DNA of 64,000 bases from Laetiporus sulphureus 93-53. Taxonomy: Eukaryota > Basidiomycota > Agaricomycetes > Polyporales > Laetiporaceae. The stretch covers positions 992,249 through 1,056,248 of the forward strand of contig NW_024468514.1 in the NCBI RefSeq assembly GCF_001632365.1. Reading direction: 5' to 3'. The translations under genes and the position numbers were made by a program. Below the pieces are notes generated by a model that saw only the letters and a list, made by a program, of their open reading frames with translations, ran no database searches and was not told where the DNA came from. Positions 1 to 10,848 of the stretch are shown piece after piece (the first letter of the stretch is position 1; every line of letters starts with the position of its first letter).

Positions 1-821
1 GAGTTTCCAAGATTGGTGAGTCTGCCAGGCTTGTCTGCATGAGCATCTGGTGTCAGCTGTACTGCATCTTTCTGCAGAGCAATGGTCTGATCAAGATATG
101 TAAGATCATTGGTATGATGAAATTGTGTTTGCAAGGCATATGCAAGAATGCTGCAATATATCAGCTTGTGTTCATGACCATTAGAAGCTAGCTGCAGTGC
201 AATTCTTCCTATAATCACCACCTTCTTTAGTTCACTTAGAAGGTGTGATTTGTGATAACATTTCAGAAGTTCTTGAGAAAGGTCTGACATAGCCAGTGTG
301 AAAGAATCTGGAATGCTGCCTTGAATTTGTGATAAATTTCCATCAATATCAATGGTCAACGTAGATGCATTGAGATCTGTAAAGTGTTCTAGTCTACATT
401 TTGATTAATAATGTGATGCTTATAGCTTAGAAACTGCACACATACTGCAATGCTGCTTTATTCTCCATGCTGTCATCCAGCACAAGTTTGATGATGTTGT
501 GCAACAGGCTCCTTAGTCATACAGCTTAAGCAGGATTGTAACAGCATTTTCAGTGCTAATCATGACATACCCAGCACTTGTATCCTTCACTGCAAGATAT
601 GCCTTTAATAACATTTCACAAGTTTCAGAACTGAATTGTCTTCTGCTCAAGGTTGTCAATGATGTATATGATGACACTGTGAGTTCAGTGATACCTACCT
701 GAGTTGAGCTTCTGCTGTCAACAGAAGGCCACTCTGGCCCACAGTGTTTGACAAACTTGGGTTTGAAGGTTTTGACAGACAGATGACAAATATATAAGAC
801 TGAACACAAGGAAATGCTCAC
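1..821 (-). pseudogene. Degraded TPR-repeat protein gene (CHAT/NLR-like type), runs off left edge
   Basis: Read on the minus strand, about 1-402 translates to a tetratricopeptide pattern: an alanine/leucine helix, then a segment of the form YLDQTIALQKDAVQLTP, then DKPGRLTNLGN. This closely resembles the 'LDxAIxLxxDAVxLTPDGHPDKPxRLNNLGNS' repeats of large agaricomycete TPR proteins that carry CHAT or NACHT domains; the partner domain is not visible here. A plausible intron (about 403-454, GT-AG) joins this to an upstream open stretch. Further upstream, 513-821 is open for 102 codons, but its frame does not connect cleanly, so decay or an unseen intron is likely. The block has essentially one CpG in about 988 bases. 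TPR assignment is fairly sure; pseudogene status is inferred from composition and the frame break. Confidence 0.6.
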
Positions 822-988
822 TGTGCTGGTATATTCAGAATTTGAGAGTCTGGAGGGAATGGAGTTTTTTGTGAACCCTCCACAGTTTGTATGTCTGAGA
901 TTCTGTGATATGACAGGTTTATTGAAATACTTAAACAGGTTAAATGGATAAGGATGTATCTTACTCAGGTACAGTCAAGTCAGAATGC
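1..988. repeat. CpG-depleted block with sharp right boundary
   Basis: Scanning by eye finds a single CpG, at 360-361, before the next at about 991. After that CpG is frequent (many per 100 bases). The block is rich in TpG and CpA, the products of methyl-cytosine deamination. This is the expected mark of a repeated sequence that was CpG-methylated, or mutated by a RIP-like process. The coding remnant above lies inside it. The left limit is outside the window. Confidence 0.85.
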
Positions 989-2410
989 TCCGAGGTGGTC
1001 ACAATCGGAGGACTGGATGGCTCAGAGCGCGGCGTATCAATGTATCTGGGAGTTGTATCCATAGTTCGAGTTCTCAGTGATCACAGACTACAGCAGAAAT
1101 ATGGCTTTGACGAAGTGTCCGAATGCAAGGGATGCGAGAGGACGGGGGTGAGAGGAAAGCGGTGCGGCGTTCGCAAGGCTAGGTATACTGTATGTGGCGG
1201 CTATGCACAGCTCGCAGACGCATGTTTGATCGGCGAGAGTAGATATCGTTCAAGCATCGGACCACTGAGCGCTGAGCACTGATGCGGACAGTCGTCAAGA
1301 CGCTCGCACTCTTTGCCTTTCAGCCTGTGCGGAAGCTTTCATCTCGCACATTGTCTCATGCAAGAATAAGACTAATTTTAAACAAAGTTTGTGGAAGACG
1401 GACATCACTGGCGCAGGATTGAAATAAGGGGCTCGTTCGCGCCGACTCCGCCGTGAGGCAGTGGCCGGTGCTCATGGAAGCATGAGCATGATCATAACCT
1501 CTTATACTCATATCGCCCATCGAGTATCGACTGACCGAAATGTCTTACTTTGCTTCTATCGCGAACGTGCGAACACTGCCACTCTGTTTCACATCAGTAC
1601 TCCCCCGCGACCTATACTACGGCCGCTGAGGCATATCCTTATCAAGGATGATACTCGTCTGGACACAGCTGTATGCTCTAACTGGTGCACTCGCGCTGCA
1701 GCAAGTTGTCGACTTTCACCGTCGTTGCGTTCAGTGCCACATTCAGCTAGCAGCGTGCGCTGCCATCGTCCTGCCCTGTCTTCAGCATGCCCACCCCTAC
1801 TTTCTCCACTTCGCGCTCTTGTATTTGGTTCACGCAATATTCGCGCCCATGGCACTCACCTGCGTCCTAGAAGAGCTCATCGATGGAAACTGGGCTTCGA
1901 GCCAGGAGCGCTCCAAGTAACTTAAATTCCACAACCGAAAGGCTTATTAGGCACGTCCCGGCATTAGGCTAAGTCTACAGGGAAAGGGCCAATCAGGCAG
2001 TGAAAACTTATCCCCAGCAAGATCATAGGGTCGTAAAGGGTTGACTCATTTGGGACTGGATGATTGTTATATGGCAATACTTGAGGGCAGCATGCACTTT
2101 GGTCTGTGAAGTAGACCTCACAACTTCTCGATCGAGCGCGTCTCCTCGGCCTCTACGACTATCACTTATGGGAGTCTGCGCTGCATCCGCACGCCCAGTT
2201 CCAAATGACCGCAAGGAGGCCTGAACTCACAGCGATATACAGCGGTGAACAGATATTTCAATTTACAGTAAATGTACAATGTTTAGGACAAAGCAGAAAC
2301 TTTGTTGTCATAAGTGAGTATATTCGATTTCATTGATAATTCGAACGTGAGCATGAAGAACATGAGACCCGCCTTCTCTACTGCAGCTCGTTCCTGTTAC
2401 ATTAGTGCTG
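989..2410. other. No supportable gene
   Basis: Normal-CpG sequence with several short open frames on both strands: 944-1282 (+, 112 codons, no recognised motif), 1461-1925 (+), 1589-1855 (-), 1648-1920 (+) and 2023-2214 (-). The overlapping frames at 1461-1925 look like chance openings. No splice-linked chain, tRNA or repeat was recognised. Confidence 0.5.
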
Positions 2411-3314
2411 TTACTCTGGCACATACGTACGGCCGTTGGCGGTATCATCTTCCAGTTTCATATCTCGCTGCAATGCAAATGGTGAGGCGGTGATGGGGGA
2501 TTGACGTTCTGGCCACGTAGCTAGAAAGATACCGTTCGCGAACCCAGATAGTGTCTCGATGCATCCATATCTGAGCATCCGCGGAGTCGCAGCTGGTGAG
2601 AGATCTGCAACAAGATGAACGTAGGTGAATCTCTCGTTCGGTAACAACCTTGCCATCACAGGTGCAATGAGACTCAACCAATAGCCATGCAATTAAAGGC
2701 CGCATGGATCGCTATGAGCGGTCAACTGTCATGAACTCTACAGATAAAAACATGATATGTCTATATGCCTACCATCTGATATCAGTCCTGGGCTAGTCGT
2801 CCGTACGCCGTACAGTATCTGGACCAGCATATATGGGCACAGATCACACGCGAGCTGGTAGCATAAGAGGAGGGAGCAATCGGGTCAGATATCTGAGGAT
2901 ATATGCCTGCATGGGAAATAAGGATGAGATGGTGATGCAAGACGGGTGTGCCATTTCATGTGCGACGCACCGTAAAGCAGCAGCGACACAATCAAGAAGT
3001 CAGACGGATGAGAATATTGACCAAACACCAGGAGACCAAACGTGACAGAGGCAAAAGGCGTCACCAATGCATACGAGAGCAGGAAGTAGTAGGCAGGAAA
3101 TGCCAGGGAATTGACAGCACGCGCGGTCTTGGGGTTTGATACAGCAGTATGAGTCACATATGCGGGGAAAGGGAAAACAGAGAGGGCAGTCAAGGAGATC
3201 GATGAATTTATCAGGACTTCACTACTGCGTGAAATGCACGAACACGGAGAAATTGTGTGATATCAAATACTGTGGGACATTAGCGCTGAAGGAGAATTCA
3301 CCCACGGTACCCAT
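2411..3314 (-). CDS. Hypothetical multi-pass membrane protein candidate
   Basis: Not recognised. On the minus strand an ATG at 3314 opens about 30 codons. A second open stretch (about 3147-2885) encodes a strongly hydrophobic segment, with two or three probable membrane helices rich in F, Y, L, V and A. A third open stretch (2692-2411, ending in a stop) encodes a more polar C-terminal part. Typical short-intron signals lie between them (for example an acceptor ending ATGCAG near 2901), but no fully phase-consistent set of joins was found. The hydrophobic run is the main reason to suspect a real gene. It could also be a decayed gene next to the MITE. Start, introns and strand all need transcript support. 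Confidence 0.3.
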
Positions 3315-3510
3315 GGCGATTGTTAATGGTTCACCAAGAGACGGCAGGAGGACGCGTGGCATATGATCAAGAGCACTAGACGCTACTAGTCTTCCAAAGT
3401 GAACCCACCATATGCATGGAGGGTCTCACAGAAGTTTTCGGTGGAGAAGCTGGCCTATGACAGAGATGTAACTAGAAGAGTGAATGCAGCAACTTTCGGG
3501 GCCCGCCACA

Positions 3511-3530
3511 GTAGGGCGCGGGGAAATAGG
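3511..3530 (+). repeat. Left terminal inverted repeat of MITE
   Basis: Twenty bases, exact reverse complement of 3965-3984; preceded by GCCACA at 3505-3510. Confidence 0.9.
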
Positions 3531-3964
3531 AATTGTGACCGGCTATTTAGCAATGGCCCCCTGCAAGGGTCTATTTTACCTATGTAATTTATGGTTAATT
3601 AACAAATGGGGGTCCGGGGGCGCAGCCCCCGAAACTCCGGGCTAATTAACGCTAATTAGCCGGTAAGTTAACCTAAAATGACGGTAAATTACAACTTCTG
3701 CGCCACCACACCACTACCAATGGTCCCAGTCAGGCTGCTCGTCTCTGTGACCTTTTTCTGCACCGGCTGATTAAGTTGAGTCTGATTGTCTGAGAGAATT
3801 TCCTTGAGTTTGCCGATGCTGATGGACATCTTGAACACCCCCTTCCCCACCCACGGGCGCTTCCTGTTTAACCGTAAATTACCTTCGATTTTCAGCCCTT
3901 TCGAAATTAACCGTAAATTACCGGTAATTTACATAGGTAAAATAGCGCTGGCTAATTAGCGTTG

Positions 3965-3984
3965 CCTATTTCCCCGCGCCCTAC
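3965..3984 (-). repeat. Right terminal inverted repeat of MITE
   Basis: Twenty bases, exact reverse complement of 3511-3530; followed by GCCACA at 3985-3990, the same six bases that precede the left end. Confidence 0.9.
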
Positions 3985-3990
3985 GCCACA

Positions 3991-5064
3991 GGTGCGAAAA
4001 ACGCCACAAGGGTGAAAAACGAGGTACACATTCAGCCACAGGCGTGAGTAAAAAAGAACGGGTTTCCGACTTATGTAATGGCCCGCTCGTCAATACAATC
4101 ATTCGGAAATACGTGGCTTCATAGGGCTTCATGCACCCGCGAATGCGGTGTCTCATCAAGCTCCCCCACCCTCACCGGAGAGAAACATGTATAGGATCAG
4201 GCACGAGCCGACATCAGTTGTAATACGACCGGACGATAGACCCAACCTAGGCGATCACCCTTGCTTCAAGTCGAACGCTAGCGCAATTCATTAGTAGAAC
4301 TATCAGACGGGGTGAACTTCGCACACAGCGCAGGAAATGAGTACTGGAAAGGACGTTTGCTTACTGCGCAGACGGACGAAGGAGACGCGCCACGCATCTG
4401 CGCCACTATCTCGCCTCCTCACTCACCTCCTCACTCGTAGCTCGCTGAATCCACGCATCCACCCACCTACTCATGCACTCCTAGCATCGAGTGATGGTGT
4501 AGTCGTACCACCTCTCTTCCGGCAGCTACATACATAGCCACTTCATGCTCGAGAGATCCGGCTTTCTGGCACTCGGGAATTCGGACATCGCGGCCACCAC
4601 GCAAAGCGGCTATCTCTCGGCATCGAGTACTGAGGCCACTAGCGGAGCGCATAGCAGCGAAACTGGTGCGATAGTATCTACCAGTGCTTCCGGCCCTACA
4701 TCAATGGGATCTGCATAATCCGATAGCAGCAGCAGCTCCAGTGGGAGCATGGCAGTCAGGATGAGCCATGGGCTTTGTTGTGACTGGGCTCATGGGTGAT
4801 ATAGCCTGCCTTCCGTAAATATCGGACAGTCTATGGGGGTTTTTGAGTATATCACACTGATCATTTTGACGATGTATCTCCGTACTGTCTGATCACGGAC
4901 AATACCTGACATGCGGACCAAGCGAATCACTCCGCCGTACCCGTAATAGGCGACCATTGGCTTGCACCTGGCTGGGATGTTCGTCGTAGAAAGATTATTA
5001 ATAGCGCAGACATTGACGATCGACACATAATGTCTGTATTGATTCTGGACATTGATGCGCAAAC
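3991..5064. other. Intergenic, no supportable gene
   Basis: Only short open frames. Just outside the MITE, 3985-4025 holds two imperfect copies of a CGCCACAnGGTG-AAAAACG motif. Around 4546-4720 (+) a short frame rich in Ser, Thr, Ala and Gly opens, but it lacks a recognisable partner exon. Downstream flank of the serine peptidase gene, which ends at 5065. Confidence 0.5.
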
Positions 5065-7036
5065 TCACACTCCAAACGTAGCAATCCCATCGTTAAGTCC
5101 TCTGATCGCGTCCAGCAACTCGTTGTCTTCCACTGACATCATGCTTGCTCGAGTCTCATTGACCATGCCTACGAACGGCAGCTCGTCTGGCTTACACACC
5201 GATCCTTCCTCCGGCAGCGTTCCATTTTCGAAGTAGGCCTGCAGATATTTCGCAGTGCACAGCGAAGGCGCCGAGGTCGAACAGTGCCCGTAAGAGTCTT
5301 GCACAAGGAGTGCCGACCCAGCATATCGCGTGTGCACGTCCTGTGCATGCGCGAGCGGGCAGACGGTGTCGTACCGTGGGGAGATAAGTAACATTGGGTG
5401 TGCCGTGCCTTCCACCGCGAGCGGGCCTGTGTACCGCCACTTCGGGCGCACACGCCATTCAGTGCAGCGCAAATGATGCCAGTCCCAGAACGGCGCAGCC
5501 GTCGGCGCCATCTCGTACATGCCGGCGAAGTTCTGTCTGTGTGTCTCTGGATTGTACTCCACCGGATCCCCATCCCCACACCCGACCGCCATAAATGCCG
5601 AGTTGGTGGCCTCCCAGAACGGCGTTTGCTTGCAGTCACACCTGAAACCCGGAAGTTCTTTGTGCATAAGTGTGGCGAGCGCCGTCTGGTTCTTTCTCTC
5701 TGCAGCCACGAGAAGATCGGCGAGATACGGGAAAAATACAATCGGCTTGTACGATATGATGAATGCCAGCTCGTATAGCGTTCGCTTCGTCAGAACGGTG
5801 GGGCCGTAGTCAGTGAAGGGAATCTCGACGGGCTCATCTTCGACGGCCTTGAAGATGGCATCGACGCGAGCACCGATCGCAGCGACCGATGGCTCATAGA
5901 GCGTGCACTTATCTGGGCCGGCCTGGTGGCAGAACACGTAGAATGAGTCCACAATCCTGTGATAATCGACGAGATTGGTGTTCCAGATTGAGGATCGGTA
6001 TTTGTTCGCATCGCAGACGCCGTCGATGACCATGCGTCCGACTTTGTCCGGATACATTGCTGCGAAGTACTGCCCAAGGATCGTACCATAGCTCTGTTTT
6101 GTGTGCAATCAGTCGGCGATATAGCTGTTTTAGTATGTGTATCAATTACTCACGAATCCCCAGTATAGTAGCTTATCTTGTCCTAGCTTCTCGGTGATTC
6201 TTAGCATGTCGGTAGCAACGCTCGCCGTGCTCATGAATCGTCCAATGCCCCAGTCTTCTGCCGTCCCTCCCGCCTCTTCCTCACCGGTTCCGTTCAGAGC
6301 CTTCGCGCAAACCTGCGCTGCTGCCCGTTCGCGGGAGCGTACCAAGTTGATTGAGTCATCAGTGAGATTCGGAAGGATGTGCGCCGCTGAGAGCAGCCAG
6401 ATCCGGAGCTCTGCCTCAGAGTCGAAGCAGGCTGAGGATGGTGTGCTTGCACCGACTCCGCGAGGGTCGAAGCCGAGTATGTCATAGGACCCGCCAACGA
6501 TGCGCGAGATATTCGCACCAGTAGTGCCTACAAATGCGGTGCCAGAACCTCCGGGGCCACCAGGATTGACCATGATGGTTCCTTTATAGTTCTCCTTGTC
6601 GGTAGCAGGAATCATGCGAAGAGCAATGGTCACATTGGGAGTTACGGTGGCAGGCGAAAGGTAATCAAGCGGGAGGAGCAGACGCGTACATTGGTGCCCA
6701 GAATAGCATGGCGTCCAGATTATATTATTAGATGGAGAAATCTGTGGCAGAAGAAAGATTGAAGCTGAGGAAGCACCGCCTCAAGAAAACGAGATGTACA
6801 GATACCCAATCGAAATCACTGCTTTGTGCAGTCAGCGAATCCGTATTCATCAAAGGCTTGGTATAGCTATCTGCAGTCCATATCCTGGTCAAAGCTTGCA
6901 CGCTGCAGACGATAATCAGCAAGGATATAACAGCCCGGACCAGGCGGAAGCGGTTCTGAGGGCGAGAATCATAATCGCGTTCATGATCGGCGACTGGTCC
7001 CCACGATAACTGAGATTTAATGGCATCGAGTACCAT
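5065..7036 (-). CDS. Alpha/beta-hydrolase serine peptidase, TAP-like (tripeptidyl-aminopeptidase type)
   Basis: Exons (minus strand) 7036-6806, 6741-6154, 6093-5065; introns of 64 and 60 nt; 615 aa. The N-terminus has a short polar segment and then one hydrophobic helix (about residues 30-52), suggesting a signal anchor. The body has an oxyanion-type NPGGPGGSG stretch, GFDPRGVG, and the nucleophile motif GFSYG, whose Phe-Ser codons are brought together exactly by the second splice (Ser about 274). The likely Asp lies in SPRYDTV (about 515) and the His in YGHCS (about 543), within a C-terminal TAP-like region. Bacterial and fungal relatives are secreted or membrane-bound aminopeptidases that release short peptides. 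Several NxT/NxS sites fit a secreted enzyme domain. Function is inferred from family; substrate unknown. Confidence 0.9.
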
Positions 7037-7412
7037 GGTCTGAGATCTACAGAATCCATCTTTAATGTGTTTCGAATTACTGTGGACTAATGAATTGCAC
7101 CGACTGCTGCAAGTCCTCAACTGTTTCGCGCGAACAACTTGAATAACAGAAGTGCAGCCAAATGTGCGGTGACGTTCAGCAGAGTACAATGGTGATGATT
7201 AGACTTAATGGGCCAGTATCGTCACGAATAAGCTCGTTCACACTCTTTTGAAGGTGACTGTCGGAAGATGGTGCAAACGGAGTCCGAGAACGACGATCAA
7301 GCCCCCGTGGCTGCTACCTCCCACGGGATTATTTTCCTTTCTAATTTCGGCTTTCGTTAATTATTTTCACCCAACTCTTTGCCTATCGAACGGTCTCATC
7401 AGAACAGCGTGC
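7037..7412. promoter_or_regulatory. Divergent promoter region, peptidase (-) and tRNase Z (+)
   Basis: The 376 bases between the two start codons must hold both promoters. A pyrimidine-rich, AT-richer stretch (about 7325-7385) lies shortly upstream of the tRNase Z start, as is common at fungal transcription starts. No clear TATA box was seen on either strand. Confidence 0.4.
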
Positions 7413-10400
7413 ATGATTTCGGGCCTGCTATGTTCTCGATTCAGCAGAATCTGTAGCCGGCAACTCCTTTGCAGAGGATACGAGAGCGCAGCTCAAAAGA
7501 ACCCTATGAACTGGTCGGTCTCTGTCGTGTCCACGGCCACTTCAGACACGGAACCCACCATTATCGTGACCTTCGATAACGGAAAGTATGTCTTCAATGC
7601 GGGAGAGAATACGGGAAGAACCTGGACACAGAGCAGGAGGCATTGGCGAAAGTCGAAAGGCCTATTCGTCACTTCCGTTGGGACGCAGCAATGTGCAGGG
7701 TTGACAGGTGCGTAGGATGGACTTTCTTTCGGTCATCTTCAGTTTTCATAACTGCAACTTCAGGCGTGCTCATGTTCTTTGCGGATGGCCTGATGAAGGG
7801 ACTCGATGTAGTAGGGCCACAAGGTCTAACACATTACCTAGCTTCAATGCGCCATCATATGTTTCGGTTGGTCCGTGTCACTGATCTAGCGTGTGTGAAA
7901 TATAATGAACATGCATTAGCTCGGGTTTCTCCGTGAAATGCGTCGAAATCCCCCCTGCGCCTTCGAGTTCTGCCGACACAGAGCCTGCTGCACCGGTGCC
8001 AGTATTCAAAGATGAGAACGTCACAGTATACGGAATCCCAATATACCCAACTCCACCTGATGCGATAGTCTCTACATCGTCCGCAAAAAGAAAACGATCG
8101 CCGTTGCCTTCCAAAAGACCGGCGATGGCTGGCATTCAATATGTGGGTGCATAAGACGACCCATTCCTCTTTCGATCTAATGGCACGCAAGTAGAAGTCG
8201 CCTCTGCCTGGTGTTGACGCGCAAGAGTATAGACGACTTACGGTGGAGAACATGTTCCCGAGGCTCGTACAGCCTCCAGGCGGAGGTCCGCCGAAGGACC
8301 CTGATGAACAAAAGCAAGGAAAGGGAAAGAGGCACAAACAGCAAGTTGATGCTAAGTCGGCGAAAATGGTTGCGGGGCCGGAACCTCCACCACCGCTCAT
8401 GGAGGTTTACAATGAAGCTTACGCGCACAAAAACAAGTACCTCCCGCCATTCGAGGAATATGGACTAGACATGTCGAAGAAGATGACGGCTTGCTATGTT
8501 TTAGTCGGTCCGCGCACTCGTGGAAAATTCGATGCCAAAAAGGCCGAAACTCTGGGAGTGTTTAGGACTGATCGGGCGAAGCTCATAAAAGGCCAGACAG
8601 TGACGATAACCATCAAGGATGCTGATGGAAATGAGATCCAGCGCATTGTGAAGCCGGAAGATTGCATCGCGCAATCCGAGATACCCAAAGTCAGTGGTTT
8701 AGTAAGCCTGGTGTGACTTGTTTTCTCACCGTCCTGATGCAGGTCATGTTGTTGTTGGATGTGCCCACTCCGACGCACATTCCACAAGTCGTGGCGACTT
8801 TCACAGAAAATCCGTTCTATTCTCGGTTCCATTCCAAGTCAGAAAATGACCAGAGCGAGTACCGCGTCCATATCATATATCATCTCTGCGGTCCAGGTGT
8901 CCTAGAGGATGAACGCTACAAGGCATTCATGCGAGGCTTCGCGAATCATGTCAATGTGAGTTACTCCGTCTGCACGCACGGTAGCTTCTAATGTGCATGG
9001 ACCCTCTTGCTGGTCAGCATCAAATTTCCTCCAGAGAGCACGGTCCGGATCCGGTAACGTTTACAAGTGCTGCGTTCTCCCAGCTTCGCTTGCATCAACT
9101 CGACGCAGACATGTTCCCTCTTCCACAATTCAGTCTCGTTGCAAGACGAGACCTATCATGTATGTCATACGGCTGATTATGCATTTGAATCATTGTTCAT
9201 TGTTCCAAGCGGTTACAGGACTGCCCGCCAAGGCGGAACTTCTGTCGCCTAACCGCATCGTCATGATGAGGCCACTCACGGATCCATGCGACGACGAAGA
9301 GATCGCCAAGTATGACCTGTTTCACCCGGTAATCACATCCGGAATGCCGGTGTCTCTCCCCGAATCCATCTCGAACGAGTTCGCGGCAGCCAAGGCCCGT
9401 GTGCAGCGGCACGTTGACGAGCGTGCTCAAGATAAAAAGCCTGGCGACGACGTGGAAGTCATCCCGCTTGGTACCTCCAGCGCTGTGCCAAGCAAGTATC
9501 GCAACGGTAAGCCTGATGATGAGACTGATTATCGCTTTTGTAACATTTCTTAGTATCCAGTACGCTCATACGCATACCGAATTGGGGCAACATCTTACTC
9601 GATGCCGGCGAGGGTACGTGGGGCCAGCTCACGCGCATGTTTGGCGATGATATCGACAACCACACAACGGGTGCCTGGGACGTTCTACGAAATCTGAAGT
9701 TCATATTCCTCAGTCATATGCACGGTGATCATCATGTTGGCACGGCGAAACTCCTTGCTATGCGGAAGCTCGTGAGTGCCTTACGTGCAGAATATGAAAT
9801 GTATCTCATTGATCCCGTCACTGCCCAGCTGAAACCGTCGCCCAATCAGGCGCTGTTCATAGTCGGTAACCGAAATCATGAAGTCTACCTTCGGGATCAG
9901 TCTTCTTTGGAGGATTTAGGATTGTCGGGGCCTGGCCGCAATGGCGTCATTTTCATGCAGTCAGGTTTCTTCCATTGGTTTCCGCCAGAAGAGCGGAAGG
10001 AGTTGATGGAGAACGATACATTTCAGTACATACAACCTTCTGATCCATTTTTGATTCATGGCTAAATTTGGTATATGTCAGGCGTTTCGAAATCGCTCGG
10101 AAGCTTCTCAATTCGTCGTGGGCAGAGCCATCACTCAAGAGTGGGAAGGAGATGTGTCGTGCGCTAGGTCTCGAGAGCTTCCAGACCCTCAGGGTCAACC
10201 ATGGAGGCGGATGTTATGCAGTCATACTCAAGCACCAGGATGGATGGAGTATTGTGTTCGCGATCCTGTTTCTTCTGATTCATGTGGCTTGCTGATGATA
10301 TTTCAGTTACTCTGCAGACACACCTCCCGATGCCGTGCTGGCTGCGGCCGGAGAGAACTGCAAGCTGCTTATACATGAGGCCACCCTGGCAGATGGTCAG

Positions 10401-10768
10401 GAGGACTTGGCGTTGGCGAAGAAGCATAGCACCTTTAGCCAGGCCCGCAAGATTGGCGAACAGTAAGAACGCACTCCTTATGATAGACGGAATACTTAGT
10501 CTCACTCTGTTGCTCTAGAATGAAGGCGGAGAATCTGCTGCTGACTCATTTCTCCGCTCGCTTTCCCAAAATAATGCTCGGGGACGATGGCAAAATCGAC
10601 GAATTGCCTCATCCGACGCTTGCACTCGCGGTCGACCATGTCAGGTTCGTCATTGGAGACATGTGGAAGCTGGGTGTATACTCTCGTGCTGTTGAGGGCA
10701 CCATTTTTGAGACCAATGCCGAAGAGGGCGGTGACGAGGATGATGAATTGCCGTCAGGCCCGTGGTAG
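7413..10768 (+). CDS. trz1: Ribonuclease Z, long form (tRNase Z, ELAC2/Trz1 type)
   Basis: Twelve exons: 7413-7707, 7764-7866, 7920-8146, 8226-8689, 8743-8955, 9018-9159, 9210-9506, 9554-9771, 9829-10025, 10082-10255, 10307-10462, 10519-10768. All joins keep phase; 911 aa. The enzyme cuts the 3' trailer from tRNA precursors. The N-terminal half is the degenerate beta-lactamase domain. The C-terminal half carries PLGTSSAVPSKYRN, the metal-binding SHMHGDHH motif (about residues 634-641), NGVIFMQ, a YSADT segment, LLIHEAT and the C-terminal THFSAR. The first 31 residues before a second in-frame ATG (7506) are Arg-rich with almost no acid, as in a mitochondrial leader. Intron 8 (57 nt) is in frame, so its retention would not break the protein. 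Confidence 0.95.
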
Positions 10769-10848
10769 TACATTACTACAGGCTCAGCTTGAAATCTCGA
10801 CGCGTATGGCACAGATCTGGCGGTACTAATCGATGCGCTCCCTGTATC

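Larger units (their letters stand above)
3511..3984. mobile_element. MITE-like element with perfect 20-bp terminal inverted repeats
   Basis: The left end (3511-3530) and right end (3965-3984) are exact 20-bp inverted repeats beginning GTAGGGCGCGGGG. A second inverted pair of 17 bp (CTATTTTACCTATGTAA) lies inside at 3571-3587 and 3929-3945. Both ends are flanked directly by GCCACA (3505-3510 and 3985-3990), a possible 6-bp target duplication. The centre holds a GC-rich palindrome (CGGGGGC-GCA-GCCCCCG, 3615-3631) and AT-rich TTAATTA-type repeats. With 474 bp and no coding capacity it must be moved by another element's transposase. Superfamily not assigned. Confidence 0.85.

Noticed and set aside
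5169..5809. Several overlapping frames on both strands, up to 190 codons
   Set aside because: All lie in other phases of the GC-rich peptidase exon and have no motif.
7248..7412. Farther upstream ATG for tRNase Z at 7248
   Set aside because: It would put a long hydrophobic and Cys-rich stretch before the leader; the ATG at 7413 gives a compact, typical mitochondrial presequence.
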